From: Pannonibacter anstelovis
GTDB lineage: Bacteria; Pseudomonadota; Alphaproteobacteria; Rhizobiales; Stappiaceae
DNA length: 64,000 nt
Assembly: GCF_036881715.1 (NCBI RefSeq)
Contig: NZ_JBAKBF010000008.1
Coordinates: forward strand, 1 to 64,000
Direction: 5' to 3'
The notes beneath the pieces were generated by a model. That model did not search any database. It had not been told where the DNA came from and saw only the letters and a list, made by a program, of their open reading frames with translations. Shown piece by piece: positions 17,822-26,889 of the stretch. Both the position numbers and the translations under genes were made by a program. Each line of letters starts with the position of its first letter. The stretch's first letter is position 1.

Positions 17822-18619
17822 TCACTCGGCGGTGAGCGAGGGATCGGCGATGGCGAAGGTGAGCACATCCACCTGCCGCGCACCGGCCCGCAGCAGCACC
17901 CGCGTGCAGGCCTCCACCGTTGATCCCGTTGTCAGAACATCATCCACGAGCACCACAGGCCGCCCGCTGATCTGAATCGCCGCTTCCGGCCGGAGCGCAA
18001 AGGCACCGCGCACATTGCGGCTGCGTTCGTCCGCATGCAGGCCCACCTGCTGGCGGGTGCGGCGGCGGCGCTCCAGCATCAGCGGTTCAAAGCCCACGCC
18101 CTTGATGCGCGCCACCTCCCGCCCCAGCAGGGCAGCCTGATTGAACCGGCGCTGCCACAGGCGGGTGCGGTGCAGAGGCACGGGCAGAACCAGCGTATCA
18201 GGCTGGAACAGCTCCCGCCCGGCAGCTGCCATCAGCCGTCCCATGGGGGCTGCCACCTCGCGCCGCCCGCCGAATTTCAGCGCCAGTACCAGGTCCCGAG
18301 CCGGGCCGCCATAGAGGGTGGCTGCACGGGCCCGGTTGAAGAGAGGCGGCGAGGCAATGGCGCGGGCACTCAGGCCCTCCGGCCCGAGATCGAAGGACAG
18401 CGGCGTGCCATAGCGGGCGCACCAGGGCGCCTCAATGAAGGGCATCTGCCCCCAGCAAGAAGGGCAGACTGCATCGGGCTCGGCAGCGGGGGCATCGCAG
18501 GTGAGGCAGCGCGGCGGCAGCAGGAAATCGAGCCCCGCGCGCCAGATCCGGCGCAATCCGCCCAGAGAGCGTCTGCGCCAGTCAAGGCGATCAAGGCCTG
18601 CATCCTGTTCCTGAAGCAT
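17822..18619 (-). CDS. comF: ComF family protein (phosphoribosyltransferase fold)
   Basis: A 265-residue protein. The N-terminal part has paired cysteines (RCLTC, CPSC) that probably bind zinc, followed by FIEAPWCARYGTPL. The C-terminal domain is a PRTase with the PRPP loop VVLVDDVLTTGST (around residue 222). ComF proteins take part in DNA uptake in naturally competent bacteria, but most alphaproteobacterial members have no proven role. It leads the grxC-nit-DUF1178 cluster, an order seen in related genomes. Confidence 0.9.
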   Translation of the reverse strand: MLQEQDAGLDRLDWRRRSLGGLRRIWRAGLDFLLPPRCLTCDAPAAEPDAVCPSCWGQMPFIEAPWCARYGTPLSFDLGPEGLSARAIASPPLFNRARAATLYGGPARDLVLALKFGGRREVAAPMGRLMAAAGRELFQPDTLVLPVPLHRTRLWQRRFNQAALLGREVARIKGVGFEPLMLERRRRTRQQVGLHADERSRNVRGAFALRPEAAIQISGRPVVLVDDVLTTGSTVEACTRVLLRAGARQVDVLTFAIADPSLTAE

Positions 18620-18725
18620 CAGAGGCCTCTTTCAACCCATGGCTCACAACAACCCTAGCAGCTTTTGACGGAAGCGGAAGGCTGGGCCTATAAGGCAGCA
18701 TGCCCGGCACCCGGAAGGCACCCCT

Positions 18726-19616
18726 ATGACCAGCATCGACCTCATTGACCGTTCTCTTCTCGCCCGGCGGCGCCGGCGTGCCCTTGAGGGCCGCATCGAA
18801 GGCGCAGACTTTCTGCTGGCAGCAGTCGCCGAAGATCTGGCGGACCGTATCGCAGCCGTGACAAGAGAGTTCGGCACAGCGGTGGATCTGGGCGGCCACA
18901 CGGGGCGGATTGCTCAGATCCTGCAGCAGAGCGGCAAGGCGGAGACGGTGCTGCGCGGCGACCTGTTCATGGCCGACCCTGCCCTGCCCGCCCCGGATTT
19001 TGTCTGCGATGACGCGCTTCTCCCGTTGAAGGACGCGTCCGTGGGCCTGATCGTCTCCGCACTCAGCCTGCAGCTTGTCAACGACCTGCCGGGCGCGCTG
19101 ATCCAGATCCGCCGGGCCTTGAGGCCGGACGGGCTGTTTCTGGGGGCGCTGCTGGGCGGGGATACCTTGAGTGAATTGCGCGATTGCCTGATGCGTGCGG
19201 AGCTGGAAGTCACCGGCGGCGCCGCGCCCCGTGTCGTGCCCTTTGCCGACACCCGCGATCTTGGCGCCCTGTTGCAACGCGCCGGTTTTGCCCTGCCGGT
19301 CACGGACACGGACAAGCTGACCGTGCGCTATGACAGCATCTTTGCGCTGATGCGGGATCTGAAGATGATGGGCGCCACTTCGGCACTGAACGAGCGCAGC
19401 CGCAAACCCTTGTCACGAGCCGTGTTTCTGAAGGCTGCGGAACTCTATGCAGCGGATTACAGCGACACGGACGGGCGCATCCGCGCAACATTTCAGGTGA
19501 TGTATCTGTCCGGCTGGGCGCCGCATGAGAGCCAGCAGAAGCCGCTAAAGCCGGGTTCCGCCAAGGCACGGCTGGCCGATGCACTGAAGGTGCCGGATGA
19601 TCCCGGCGGCGCCTGA
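18726..19616 (+). CDS. Class I SAM methyltransferase, NDUFAF5-like
   Basis: A 296-residue protein with an N-terminal helical lead (IDLIDRSLLARRRRRAL), a degenerate SAM motif AVDLGGHTG near residue 54 and LSLQLVNDLPGALIQIRRALRPDG, which resembles the mitochondrial complex I factor NDUFAF5 and bacterial BioC-like enzymes. The late region TSALNERSRKPLSRAVF is typical of this group. In mitochondria NDUFAF5 modifies an arginine of complex I; a matching role here is inference. It diverges from comF and its stop codon abuts the stop of the convergent pilin gene (shared TGATCA). Confidence 0.85.
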   Translation: MTSIDLIDRSLLARRRRRALEGRIEGADFLLAAVAEDLADRIAAVTREFGTAVDLGGHTGRIAQILQQSGKAETVLRGDLFMADPALPAPDFVCDDALLPLKDASVGLIVSALSLQLVNDLPGALIQIRRALRPDGLFLGALLGGDTLSELRDCLMRAELEVTGGAAPRVVPFADTRDLGALLQRAGFALPVTDTDKLTVRYDSIFALMRDLKMMGATSALNERSRKPLSRAVFLKAAELYAADYSDTDGRIRATFQVMYLSGWAPHESQQKPLKPGSAKARLADALKVPDDPGGA

Positions 19617-19850
19617 TCAGGAGCCCTGCAAGGCATCGCTGATGATGGTAAAGGCGGTTCCAATGTCCTGACCGATCGACAGCAGAGTCGCGACAATGGC
19701 CAGAGAGATGAACCCGACCATCAGGCCATATTCAACGGCCGTCGCGCCTTTCACGTCCTCCTGAAAGCGGGCCGCCAGATCAAGGCCGATCTGAACGCGC
19801 TTCCTGGCGGGGGCACCAAACATGCCTGCCGGATTTTCGTCCAGTCGCAT
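19617..19850 (-). CDS. Flp family type IVb pilin
   Basis: A 77-residue prepilin. After a 30-residue leader comes the prepilin-peptidase site KG/ATAVEYGLMVGFISLAI, with Glu at position +5 and a hydrophobic helix, the standard Flp signature. The start at 19850 has AGGAG five bases upstream; a longer frame runs 23 codons further. Flp pilins build Tad pili for surface attachment, but no tad or cpa genes lie in the window, so it is an isolated pilin gene here. It follows mutT on the same strand, 49 bases away. Confidence 0.88.
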   Translation of the reverse strand: MRLDENPAGMFGAPARKRVQIGLDLAARFQEDVKGATAVEYGLMVGFISLAIVATLLSIGQDIGTAFTIISDALQGS

Positions 19851-19899
19851 TGCAACTCCTAACCAGCCAGATACGCGGCTGTTTGCCTGTCGGTCTACA

Positions 19900-20304
19900 T
19901 CAGACGCCGACCAGCCCAATCAAATGGGGGATCAGCGGCTCATCGGCCGGTGGCATGGGGAATTCCCTGAGCTTGCCTGCCCGCACCCATTTCAGGGTCT
20001 GCCCTTCCTGGGCTGCAGGAGTTCCTTGCCATCGCCGACAGACATACAATGGCATCAGGAGATGAAAATCTTCATAAGCGTGGCTGGCGAAGGTCAGAGG
20101 GGCTAGGCACTCTTCCTTAACGCTGATTCCAAGTTCCTCGGAAAGCTCGCGGATCAGGCAGGCTTCAGGCCTTTCTCCAGCTTCCACCTTGCCTCCGGGG
20201 AATTCCCAGAGCCCTGCCATGGACTTTCCCTCGGGCCGCTGCGCGATCAGGATACGCCCGTCCGCGTCAATGAGAGCACAGGCAACGACAAGAACCATCC
20301 GCAT
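19900..20304 (-). CDS. mutT: Nudix hydrolase, MutT-type 8-oxo-dGTP diphosphatase
   Basis: About 134 residues. The Nudix box is complete: GGKVEAGERPEACLIRELSEELGI (GX5EX7REUXEEXGU) near residue 35. The N-terminal VACALIDADGRILIAQRPEGK and WEFPGG are typical of MutT, which cleans oxidised dGTP from the nucleotide pool. I chose ATG 20304; a TTG at 20316 or ATG at 20298 are alternatives because no strong ribosome binding site decides. It lies 76 bases after argJ on the same strand; argJ-mutT adjacency is common in alphaproteobacteria. Confidence 0.92.
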   Translation of the reverse strand: MRMVLVVACALIDADGRILIAQRPEGKSMAGLWEFPGGKVEAGERPEACLIRELSEELGISVKEECLAPLTFASHAYEDFHLLMPLYVCRRWQGTPAAQEGQTLKWVRAGKLREFPMPPADEPLIPHLIGLVGV

Positions 20305-20380
20305 GGCATGTTCCAATTTTAGACAGTTTTGAGCGGGCTCTTAAAAAACTCAGAGCCCGCCCTGAAGAAAGTTTGACGGA

Positions 20381-21622
20381 TCAGCTACGGTAATCGCCGT
20401 TGATCTCGACATAGGCCTTGGTAAGGTCGCAGGTCCACACGGTGGCGGTTCCCTCTCCGAGGCCGATTTCGGTGCGGATAACGATGTGCTCGCGCTCCAT
20501 AACCGCCGAAGCAGCCGCCTCCGAGTAATCCGGGTCCCGCTCGCCATTGACGGCCACACGCACATCGCCGAACCAGATGGCCAGACGGTCACGGTCCGCG
20601 GGCTCACCTGCCTTGCCGACAGCCATGACGACACGGCCCCAGTTGGCATCCTCACCGGCAATGGCGGTCTTCACCAGCGGCGAGTTGGCGATGGACAGGG
20701 CAATGCGCTTGGCCGACGCATCGGACGAGGCACCCTCGACGCGCACTTCCACGAACTTGCGGGCGCCTTCACCATCCCGGACGATCTGATGCGCCAGATC
20801 CTGCATCACCTCGCCCAGCGCCTGACGGAAAGGCTCCAGACGCGGATCGTAGGCTTCGGTGACGCGCACAGCACCGCGTTCGGCCGCCTTGCCGGTGGCA
20901 AACAGCAGGGCCGTGTCGGAGGTGGAGGTGTCGCTGTCCACCGTGATGGCATTGAAGCTGCCGCCAACGGCGCCGGAGATCAGCTCCTGCAGCACGGGAG
21001 CTGCAATAGGGGCATCGGTAAAGAGGAAGGACAGCATGGTCGCCATATCCGGGGCAATCATGCCCGCACCCTTGGCAATGCCGTTCAGCGTCACCGGCAC
21101 ACCGCCCAGATCCACCGTGCGGGTGGACACCTTCGGATAGGTGTCGGTGGTCATGATCGCCTTGGCCGTATCGAGCCATGAGCCAGCAACCGCATCGGCC
21201 ACAAGACTATCAACGACGCCGGAGAACTTGTCCGCAGGCAGCGGCTCGCCGATCACGCCGGTTGAGGCAAGATAGATTTCACCCTGGGCACAACCAACCG
21301 CCTTGCTGACGATCTCCGCCGAAAGCTCGACCGCCGCCTTGCCCTTCTTGCCGGTAAAGGCATTGGCATTGCCGGAATTGACCAGCAGTGCCCGGGCCTT
21401 GCCGGAGGGCAGGTTGGCGCGGCACCAGTCCACCGGTGCGGAAGGGCAAAGCGAACGGGTGAAGACACCGGCCACTTCCGTGCCCTCATCCATCAGCACA
21501 AGGAGCACATCCGTGCGGCCCTTGTACTTGATGCCGGCAGCCGCCGTGGCAAAACGCACGCCTTCGATGACGGGCATCTCAGGGTAGGACTTGGGGGCAA
21601 GCGGAGAAACTTCTGTCGACAT
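20381..21622 (-). CDS. argJ: Glutamate N-acetyltransferase / amino-acid acetyltransferase ArgJ
   Basis: A 413-residue arginine biosynthesis enzyme that moves acetyl from N-acetylornithine to glutamate. The autocleavage site is seen in KGAGMIAPDMATMLSF, where the Thr after MA becomes the N-terminal nucleophile of the beta chain. The C-terminal CDLTKAYVEINGDYRS is the conserved end. Whether it also uses acetyl-CoA cannot be told from sequence alone. The start at 21622 has AGAGGCC upstream; a 21-codon longer frame is rejected. It lies downstream of the parvulin gene behind a terminator. Confidence 0.97.
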   Translation of the reverse strand: MSTEVSPLAPKSYPEMPVIEGVRFATAAAGIKYKGRTDVLLVLMDEGTEVAGVFTRSLCPSAPVDWCRANLPSGKARALLVNSGNANAFTGKKGKAAVELSAEIVSKAVGCAQGEIYLASTGVIGEPLPADKFSGVVDSLVADAVAGSWLDTAKAIMTTDTYPKVSTRTVDLGGVPVTLNGIAKGAGMIAPDMATMLSFLFTDAPIAAPVLQELISGAVGGSFNAITVDSDTSTSDTALLFATGKAAERGAVRVTEAYDPRLEPFRQALGEVMQDLAHQIVRDGEGARKFVEVRVEGASSDASAKRIALSIANSPLVKTAIAGEDANWGRVVMAVGKAGEPADRDRLAIWFGDVRVAVNGERDPDYSEAAASAVMEREHIVIRTEIGLGEGTATVWTCDLTKAYVEINGDYRS

Positions 21623-21712
21623 GACGGCCTCTGGCACACAAATGCAATGAGGCGCAGCCTTGCCCGATGGAAAGGGGGTGCGCAAGACCCATGACGCCCG
21701 CTGAAACAGGAA

Positions 21713-21737
21713 ATCCCCCGGCAGGGTGCCGGGGGAT
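21713..21737 (-). terminator. Terminator of the parvulin gene
   Basis: Perfect 11-base-pair stem (21713-21723 with 21727-21737) and a three-base loop, rich in G and C. On the minus strand it is followed by TTCCTGTTTC. It separates the parvulin gene from argJ. Confidence 0.75.
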
Positions 21738-21778
21738 CATGCTCAGGTCAGAAGAAACGCGTCTTCCGAACCTCTGTC

Positions 21779-22666
21779 TTACTGAGCGGCGGGCTTGGCA
21801 GCCTCACCGGCAGGGGCTGCTGCCGGGGCATCGGCAGGAGCTTCCTGCTTGACGATTTCCACCGGATTTGCAGCCTTCAGCTCTTCAATGAGCTTGGCAT
21901 AGCGCTCACGCATCAGCATCTGGCGCAGGCCATCGGAAACCTCTTCCAGCGGCGGAGCGCTCTGAATGCGCTTGTCCTCGGATTTGATGATGTGCCAGCC
22001 GAACTGGCTCTCAACCGGCTCCTTGGTATACTCGCCCGGCTTCAGCGCAAAGGCAGCCGTTTCGAATTCCGGCACCATGCGGCCCTTGGTGAAGTAATCA
22101 AGGTCACCGCCATTGGCTGCCGAGCCGTCGCTGGAGTTGGCCTTGGCCAGTTCCGCAAAATCGGCGCCGCCGTCCAGCTCCTTGATCAGCTTCTCGGCTT
22201 CTTCCTTGGAGGACACAAGGATATGACGGGCACGGACTTCTTCCTCGCCCTTGAAGTCCTTGAACTCCTTGTCATAGGCAGCCTTGATGTCGTCCTCGGT
22301 GACGGCAGCATCAAGCTTCTGCGCGACATAAGCATTGCGCAGGGCCTGCGTTGTCATGAAGCGGACCTGACGCTGGAAGTCCTCGTCCTTTTCCATGCCT
22401 TCCTTCTTCGCCGCCTCGGACAGAAGCGTCATGTCGACCATCACGTCGGTGAGAATCTGGCGCCACTGGGCGGGCGGAAAGCGCTGCAGCTGCGGGCCGA
22501 GGTCACGGGCGGCAAAGGCGATATCGGCTTCGGTGATTTCCGTGCTGCCAACCTTGGCAACAACGTCACCTGGCTCGGCCGCAGACAGGGCCGTGGCACC
22601 GAGGCTGATCGCCGTTGCAGCGATCAGGACTGAGCGCAAGGGGCGGCTCATGAAAGAACGGAACAT
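21779..22666 (-). CDS. Periplasmic peptidylprolyl isomerase, parvulin/SurA-PrsA type
   Basis: A 295-residue secreted foldase. A signal peptide covers residues 1-29 (SVLIAATAISLGATALSAAEP). A SurA-like helical N-domain follows, then a parvulin domain (about 140-235) with VRARHILV, GGADFAELAKANSSDGSA, GGDLDYFTKGRMVPEFETAAF and FGWHIIK. The C-terminal tail is Ala/Pro-rich. It should speed proline isomerisation in outer membrane or periplasmic proteins. AAGGA lies seven bases upstream of the start. It diverges from secA, so an export motor and a periplasmic foldase share one intergenic region. Confidence 0.93.
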   Translation of the reverse strand: MFRSFMSRPLRSVLIAATAISLGATALSAAEPGDVVAKVGSTEITEADIAFAARDLGPQLQRFPPAQWRQILTDVMVDMTLLSEAAKKEGMEKDEDFQRQVRFMTTQALRNAYVAQKLDAAVTEDDIKAAYDKEFKDFKGEEEVRARHILVSSKEEAEKLIKELDGGADFAELAKANSSDGSAANGGDLDYFTKGRMVPEFETAAFALKPGEYTKEPVESQFGWHIIKSEDKRIQSAPPLEEVSDGLRQMLMRERYAKLIEELKAANPVEIVKQEAPADAPAAAPAGEAAKPAAQ

Positions 22667-22747
22667 GTGGTGTCCTTAGGGTCAGAATTTGAACAGCTCT
22701 GCACCGCATGAGCGCGAGCTGCCGCAACCTTGCTGAAAGCGGCGGCG

Positions 22748-22776
22748 TTGACAAGCATCCTACCCCCTCTTATCTG
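22748..22776 (+). promoter_or_regulatory. Promoter of secA
   Basis: A perfect TTGACA (22748-22753), 17-base spacer and TATCTG (22771-22776). It points towards secA, about 165 bases upstream of its start. The -10 matches only its first three bases. Confidence 0.5.
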
Positions 22777-22942
22777 TCGAACGTCCCGCGCCACCTTCAA
22801 GGGCGGGGCATCCATGGAACGGCAGCTTCGCAGCCCGCATGCGGGCAGGCAGGCGGACCGTGTACCGGAAATGAGATTTTTTTGAGGGCTGGCGACAGGG
22901 GCCTTGCACCTGATGCCGCCCGTCACTTGGAAGGACCGCCAC

Positions 22943-25732
22943 ATGGCCGGCCTTGGCGCATTAGCACGTAAGATTTTTGGCTCTCCGAGCGACCGCAAGA
23001 TCAAGGCCATGAGGGCGAAGGTTGCGGCCATCAATGCTCTTGAAGCTGAAGTACAGGCATTGTCGGACGACGCGCTGCGCGCGCGCACCCAGACCTTCCG
23101 CGAGCAGCTGGCCAACGGCGCCACGCTGGACGACATTCTGGCTCCTGCCTTCGCCACCGTGCGCGAAGCGGCGCGGCGCGCCCTCGGGCAGCGGCACTAT
23201 GACGTCCAGCTGATCGGCGGCCTTGTCCTCAACTCCGGGCAGATCTCAGAGATGCGCACCGGTGAAGGCAAGACGCTTGTCGCCACCGCGCCCGTGTATC
23301 TCAACGCCCTCGCGGGCAAGGGCGTGCACGTGGTCACCGTGAACGACTACCTGGCCCAGCGCGACGCCCAGATGATGGGCAAGGTCTACGGGTTCCTTGG
23401 CCTCAGCACCGGCGTTATCGTGCATGGCCTGTCCGATGAGGAGCGCCGCGCCGCCTATGCCGCCGACGTGACCTACGGCACCAACAACGAATTCGGCTTC
23501 GACTATCTGCGCGACAACATGAAGTATGAGCGCGCCTCGATGGTGCAGCGCGGACACAACTTCGCCATCGTCGATGAAGTGGATTCGATCCTCATCGACG
23601 AAGCACGCACGCCGCTGATCATCTCCGGCCCGCTGGAAGACCGCTCGGACTTCTACAACACGGTCGATGCCTTCATTCCCGCGCTGACGCCGGAAGATTA
23701 CGAGATCGACGAGAAGCAGCGCTCGGCTACGTTCACCGAAAGCGGTAACGAAAAACTGGAGCAGCTGCTCGGCGCTGCCAATCTGCTGCGCAGCGAGTCG
23801 CTCTATGACGTGGAAAACGTCAGCGCCGTGCACCACCTGCAGCAGGCACTGAAAGCCCACAAGCTGTTCCAGCGCGACAAGGACTACATCGTCCGCAACG
23901 GCGAAGTGGTGATCATCGACGAGTTCACCGGCCGCATGATGCCGGGCCGCCGCTATTCGGAAGGCCTGCACCAGGCACTGGAAGCGAAGGAAAAGGTCCG
24001 CATCCAGCCGGAAAACCAGACCCTCGCCTCGATCACCTTCCAGAACTATTTCCGCATGTACGACAAGCTGGCCGGCATGACCGGTACGGCAGCAACCGAA
24101 GCGGACGAGTTCCAGGACATCTACGGGCTGGAAGTTGTCGAGATCCCGACCAACATGCCGGTCAAGCGCGTCGATGACGACGACGAGGTCTACCGGACCG
24201 CAGACGAGAAGTTCAACGCCATCGTGGAGCTGATCGACGACTGCAAGTCCCGCCAGCAGCCGGTTCTGGTCGGCACAACCTCGATCGAAAAGTCGGAAAT
24301 GCTAGCCGAACGCCTGCGCAAGCACGGCTACCGGCAGGTGGATGTGACCGATCCCAACGCCTTCGCGCCGCTGCAGAACGGCGATCAGGGCGGCCAGGAA
24401 GACAAGGTCTTCGCGGTGCTGAACGCCCGCTACCATGAGCAGGAAGCCTTCATCATTTCGCAGGCCGGCCTGCCCGGCGCGGTCACCATCGCCACCAACA
24501 TGGCCGGCCGCGGCACCGACATCCAGCTGGGCGGCAACCCGGACATGCGCATCGAGCGCGAACTGGCGGACATGGAAGCAGGCCCCGAGCGTGATGCACG
24601 CGTGGCTGCGATCCGTGCCGAGATCGAAGTTCTGAAGCAGAAGGCGCTGGCTGCTGGCGGTCTTTACGTCATCGGCACCGAGCGCCACGAGAGCCGGCGC
24701 ATCGACAACCAGCTGCGCGGCCGTTCGGGCCGTCAGGGCGACCCGGGCCATTCCAAGTTCTTCCTGTCGCTGCAGGACGACCTGATGCGCATCTTCGGCT
24801 CCGACCGGATGGATTCCATGCTGCAGAAGCTGGGCCTGAAGGAAGGTGAAGCCATCATCCACCCCTGGATCAACCGGGCGCTGGCCAAGGCCCAGCAGAA
24901 GGTGGAAGCGCGCAACTTCGACATCCGCAAGAACCTGCTGAAGTTCGATGACGTGATGAACGACCAGCGCAAGGTGGTGTTCGAGCAGCGCATCGAGCTG
25001 ATGGATGGCGAAGACCTCGGGCAGACCGTCACCGACATGCGCCATGAGGTCATCGACGATCTCGTCTCCCGCCACATCCCCGAAAGCGCCTATCCGGAGC
25101 AGTGGGACACGGAAGGCCTGGCGAAGGAAGTGCAGACCCTCCTCAACCTTGACCTGCCCGTCGTCGACTGGGCCAAGGAAGAGGGCATCGCCGACGAGGA
25201 AGTGCGCGAGCGTCTGACGAAGGCAGCTGATGCCATCATGGAAGACAAGCTCGGCCGTTTCGGCCAGCAGATCATGAGCCAGGTGGAAAAGGCGATCCTG
25301 CTGCAGACGCTGGACAATCTCTGGCGCGAGCATCTGGCGAATCTTGATCATCTGCGTTCGGTCATCGGCTTCCGCGGCTATGCCCAGCGTGATCCGCTGC
25401 AGGAATACAAGACCGAAGCCTTCAACCTGTTCGAGAACATGCTGACCCAGCTGCGCCAGATCACCACCTCGCAGCTGATGCGGGTGGAACTGGTGACGCA
25501 GCAGGCACCGCAGATGCCGGAAGAACCGCGCGAGATGCATCCCCATCACCTCAACCCGATGACGGGAGAGGATGAGATGGCCGATGACCTGCCCGCGGCT
25601 GGCGGCTTTGCGGCAACCGGCGTGGCCCGCGATCCGAACGATCCCTCAACCTGGGGCCGGGTCGGCCGCAACGAGGTCTGCCCCTGCGGTTCGGGCAAGA
25701 AGTACAAGCACTGCCACGGCGCGCTGAGCTGA
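22943..25732 (+). CDS. secA: Preprotein translocase ATPase SecA
   Basis: A 929-residue motor that drives proteins through SecYEG. Walker A is MRTGEGKTL near residue 105; DEVDSILIDEARTPL is the Walker B region. The preprotein-crosslinking domain, helicase motif 2 (TNMAGRGTDI) and the helical scaffold follow in order. The C terminus carries the zinc SEC-C motif CPCGSGKKYKHCHG used for SecB and lipid contact. The start at 22943 has GGAAGGA seven bases upstream; 13 extra codons in frame are ignored. A strong terminator follows. Confidence 0.98.
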   Translation: MAGLGALARKIFGSPSDRKIKAMRAKVAAINALEAEVQALSDDALRARTQTFREQLANGATLDDILAPAFATVREAARRALGQRHYDVQLIGGLVLNSGQISEMRTGEGKTLVATAPVYLNALAGKGVHVVTVNDYLAQRDAQMMGKVYGFLGLSTGVIVHGLSDEERRAAYAADVTYGTNNEFGFDYLRDNMKYERASMVQRGHNFAIVDEVDSILIDEARTPLIISGPLEDRSDFYNTVDAFIPALTPEDYEIDEKQRSATFTESGNEKLEQLLGAANLLRSESLYDVENVSAVHHLQQALKAHKLFQRDKDYIVRNGEVVIIDEFTGRMMPGRRYSEGLHQALEAKEKVRIQPENQTLASITFQNYFRMYDKLAGMTGTAATEADEFQDIYGLEVVEIPTNMPVKRVDDDDEVYRTADEKFNAIVELIDDCKSRQQPVLVGTTSIEKSEMLAERLRKHGYRQVDVTDPNAFAPLQNGDQGGQEDKVFAVLNARYHEQEAFIISQAGLPGAVTIATNMAGRGTDIQLGGNPDMRIERELADMEAGPERDARVAAIRAEIEVLKQKALAAGGLYVIGTERHESRRIDNQLRGRSGRQGDPGHSKFFLSLQDDLMRIFGSDRMDSMLQKLGLKEGEAIIHPWINRALAKAQQKVEARNFDIRKNLLKFDDVMNDQRKVVFEQRIELMDGEDLGQTVTDMRHEVIDDLVSRHIPESAYPEQWDTEGLAKEVQTLLNLDLPVVDWAKEEGIADEEVRERLTKAADAIMEDKLGRFGQQIMSQVEKAILLQTLDNLWREHLANLDHLRSVIGFRGYAQRDPLQEYKTEAFNLFENMLTQLRQITTSQLMRVELVTQQAPQMPEEPREMHPHHLNPMTGEDEMADDLPAAGGFAATGVARDPNDPSTWGRVGRNEVCPCGSGKKYKHCHGALS

Positions 25733-25737
25733 CACAG

Positions 25738-25775
25738 AGACGAATGCATCCGGCCTGGCCGGAGGCATTCGTCTT
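25738..25775 (+). terminator. Terminator after secA
   Basis: A long stem: AGACGAATGC with GCATTCGTCT outside and TCCGGCC with GGCCGGA inside, a single base in the loop, ending TTGAG. It lies just after the secA stop and 70 bases before the glycosyltransferase operon. Confidence 0.7.
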
Positions 25776-25848
25776 GAGAGCCAGCAGGCCTGCGTTTGCA
25801 AGAGACAGCGCGAACCTGGCTGAAACCTGAAAGTGGGACGCCTTTGCC

Positions 25849-26889
25849 ATGGACATCCAGTCCGAAGCGGCCAGTCAATCCGTGTATCTGGAACGGCGCG
25901 CGGCAAGACGCCCCTCCCGCCCTCTCCTGTCCATCGTCGTACCCGTCTACAATGAGGCGGAGGTGCTGGAGATCTTCCTCGCCGAGACGCAAGCTGTTCT
26001 CGCCGGGCTGGCCGTGGTGAGCGAATTCATCTTCATTGATGACGGCAGCAGCGACGATACGGCCCGCATCATCTGCCGCTATCTGTCGGAGGGCCTTCCT
26101 GGGAAGCTGATCGGCCTTTCGCGCAATTTCGGCAAGGAGGCCGCCCTCACCGCAGGCCTTGACCATGCCAAGGGTGACATTCTCGTCATTCTCGACGCGG
26201 ATTTACAGGATCCGCCCGGTCTCATCCCCGAAATGCTGGAACTCTGGAAGCAGGGCTATGACGTGATCTACGGCCTCAGGGTGGACAGGTCGCAGGACAC
26301 GCTGATGAAGCGCAGCACGGCCAGCATGTTCTACCGGCTCTTCGACCGGCTGACGAGCATCCACATGCCGGCCAATGCGGGAGACTTCCGCCTGATCGAC
26401 CGCAGCGTGGCAGAGTCCCTCGGGCGCCTGCCGGAGCGCAGCCGCTTTATGAAAGGCCTTTTTGCCTGGGTTGGCCACCCCACCACCTTCGTCCCTTACG
26501 AGCGGCCGTCACGTCGGGCCGGGAAAGGCAAGTGGAACTACTGGAAGCTCTGGAACTTCGCCCTTGACGGCCTTGCCAGCTTCACCAGCGTGCCCCTGCG
26601 GGTCTGGCTCTATTGCGGCGGGCTCATCGCAACAGCGGCATTTGCCTATGCCATGGTTCTGGTGGCACGGGTCATCCTCTATGGCATCGATGTGCCGGGC
26701 TATGCCTCGCTGATGGTGAGTGTCCTGTTCTTCTCGGGGTTGCAATTGCTGTCCATCGGCATCATTGGCGAATACGTTGGGCGGCTCTTCATAGAAACGA
26801 AGCAGCGGCCGGTCTATCTGGTGCAGGACATCATTGAATCGTCCGCAACACCAGCTGATGCAAAGCCCTCTGGCGGGGAGAGCGCATGA
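25849..26889 (+). CDS. Family 2 glycosyltransferase, GtrB/DPM1-like
   Basis: A 346-residue membrane-anchored enzyme. A GT-A domain (about 25-235) contains SIVVPVYNEAEVLE, DDGSSDDT and the metal-binding ILDADLQDPP; two membrane helices lie near 250-275 and 280-305. This layout is that of enzymes that move a sugar from a nucleotide donor to undecaprenyl or dolichyl phosphate on the cytoplasmic face. Its stop overlaps the next start by four bases (ATGA). With the GtrA and GT39 genes it forms a lipid-linked sugar module. Confidence 0.92.
   Translation: MDIQSEAASQSVYLERRAARRPSRPLLSIVVPVYNEAEVLEIFLAETQAVLAGLAVVSEFIFIDDGSSDDTARIICRYLSEGLPGKLIGLSRNFGKEAALTAGLDHAKGDILVILDADLQDPPGLIPEMLELWKQGYDVIYGLRVDRSQDTLMKRSTASMFYRLFDRLTSIHMPANAGDFRLIDRSVAESLGRLPERSRFMKGLFAWVGHPTTFVPYERPSRRAGKGKWNYWKLWNFALDGLASFTSVPLRVWLYCGGLIATAAFAYAMVLVARVILYGIDVPGYASLMVSVLFFSGLQLLSIGIIGEYVGRLFIETKQRPVYLVQDIIESSATPADAKPSGGESA

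Noticed and set aside
17822..18619. Missing cysteine in the second half of the ComF zinc motif
   Set aside because: I recall other alphaproteobacterial ComF proteins also having a non-cysteine here (RLGTP-like), so I do not call it a defect.
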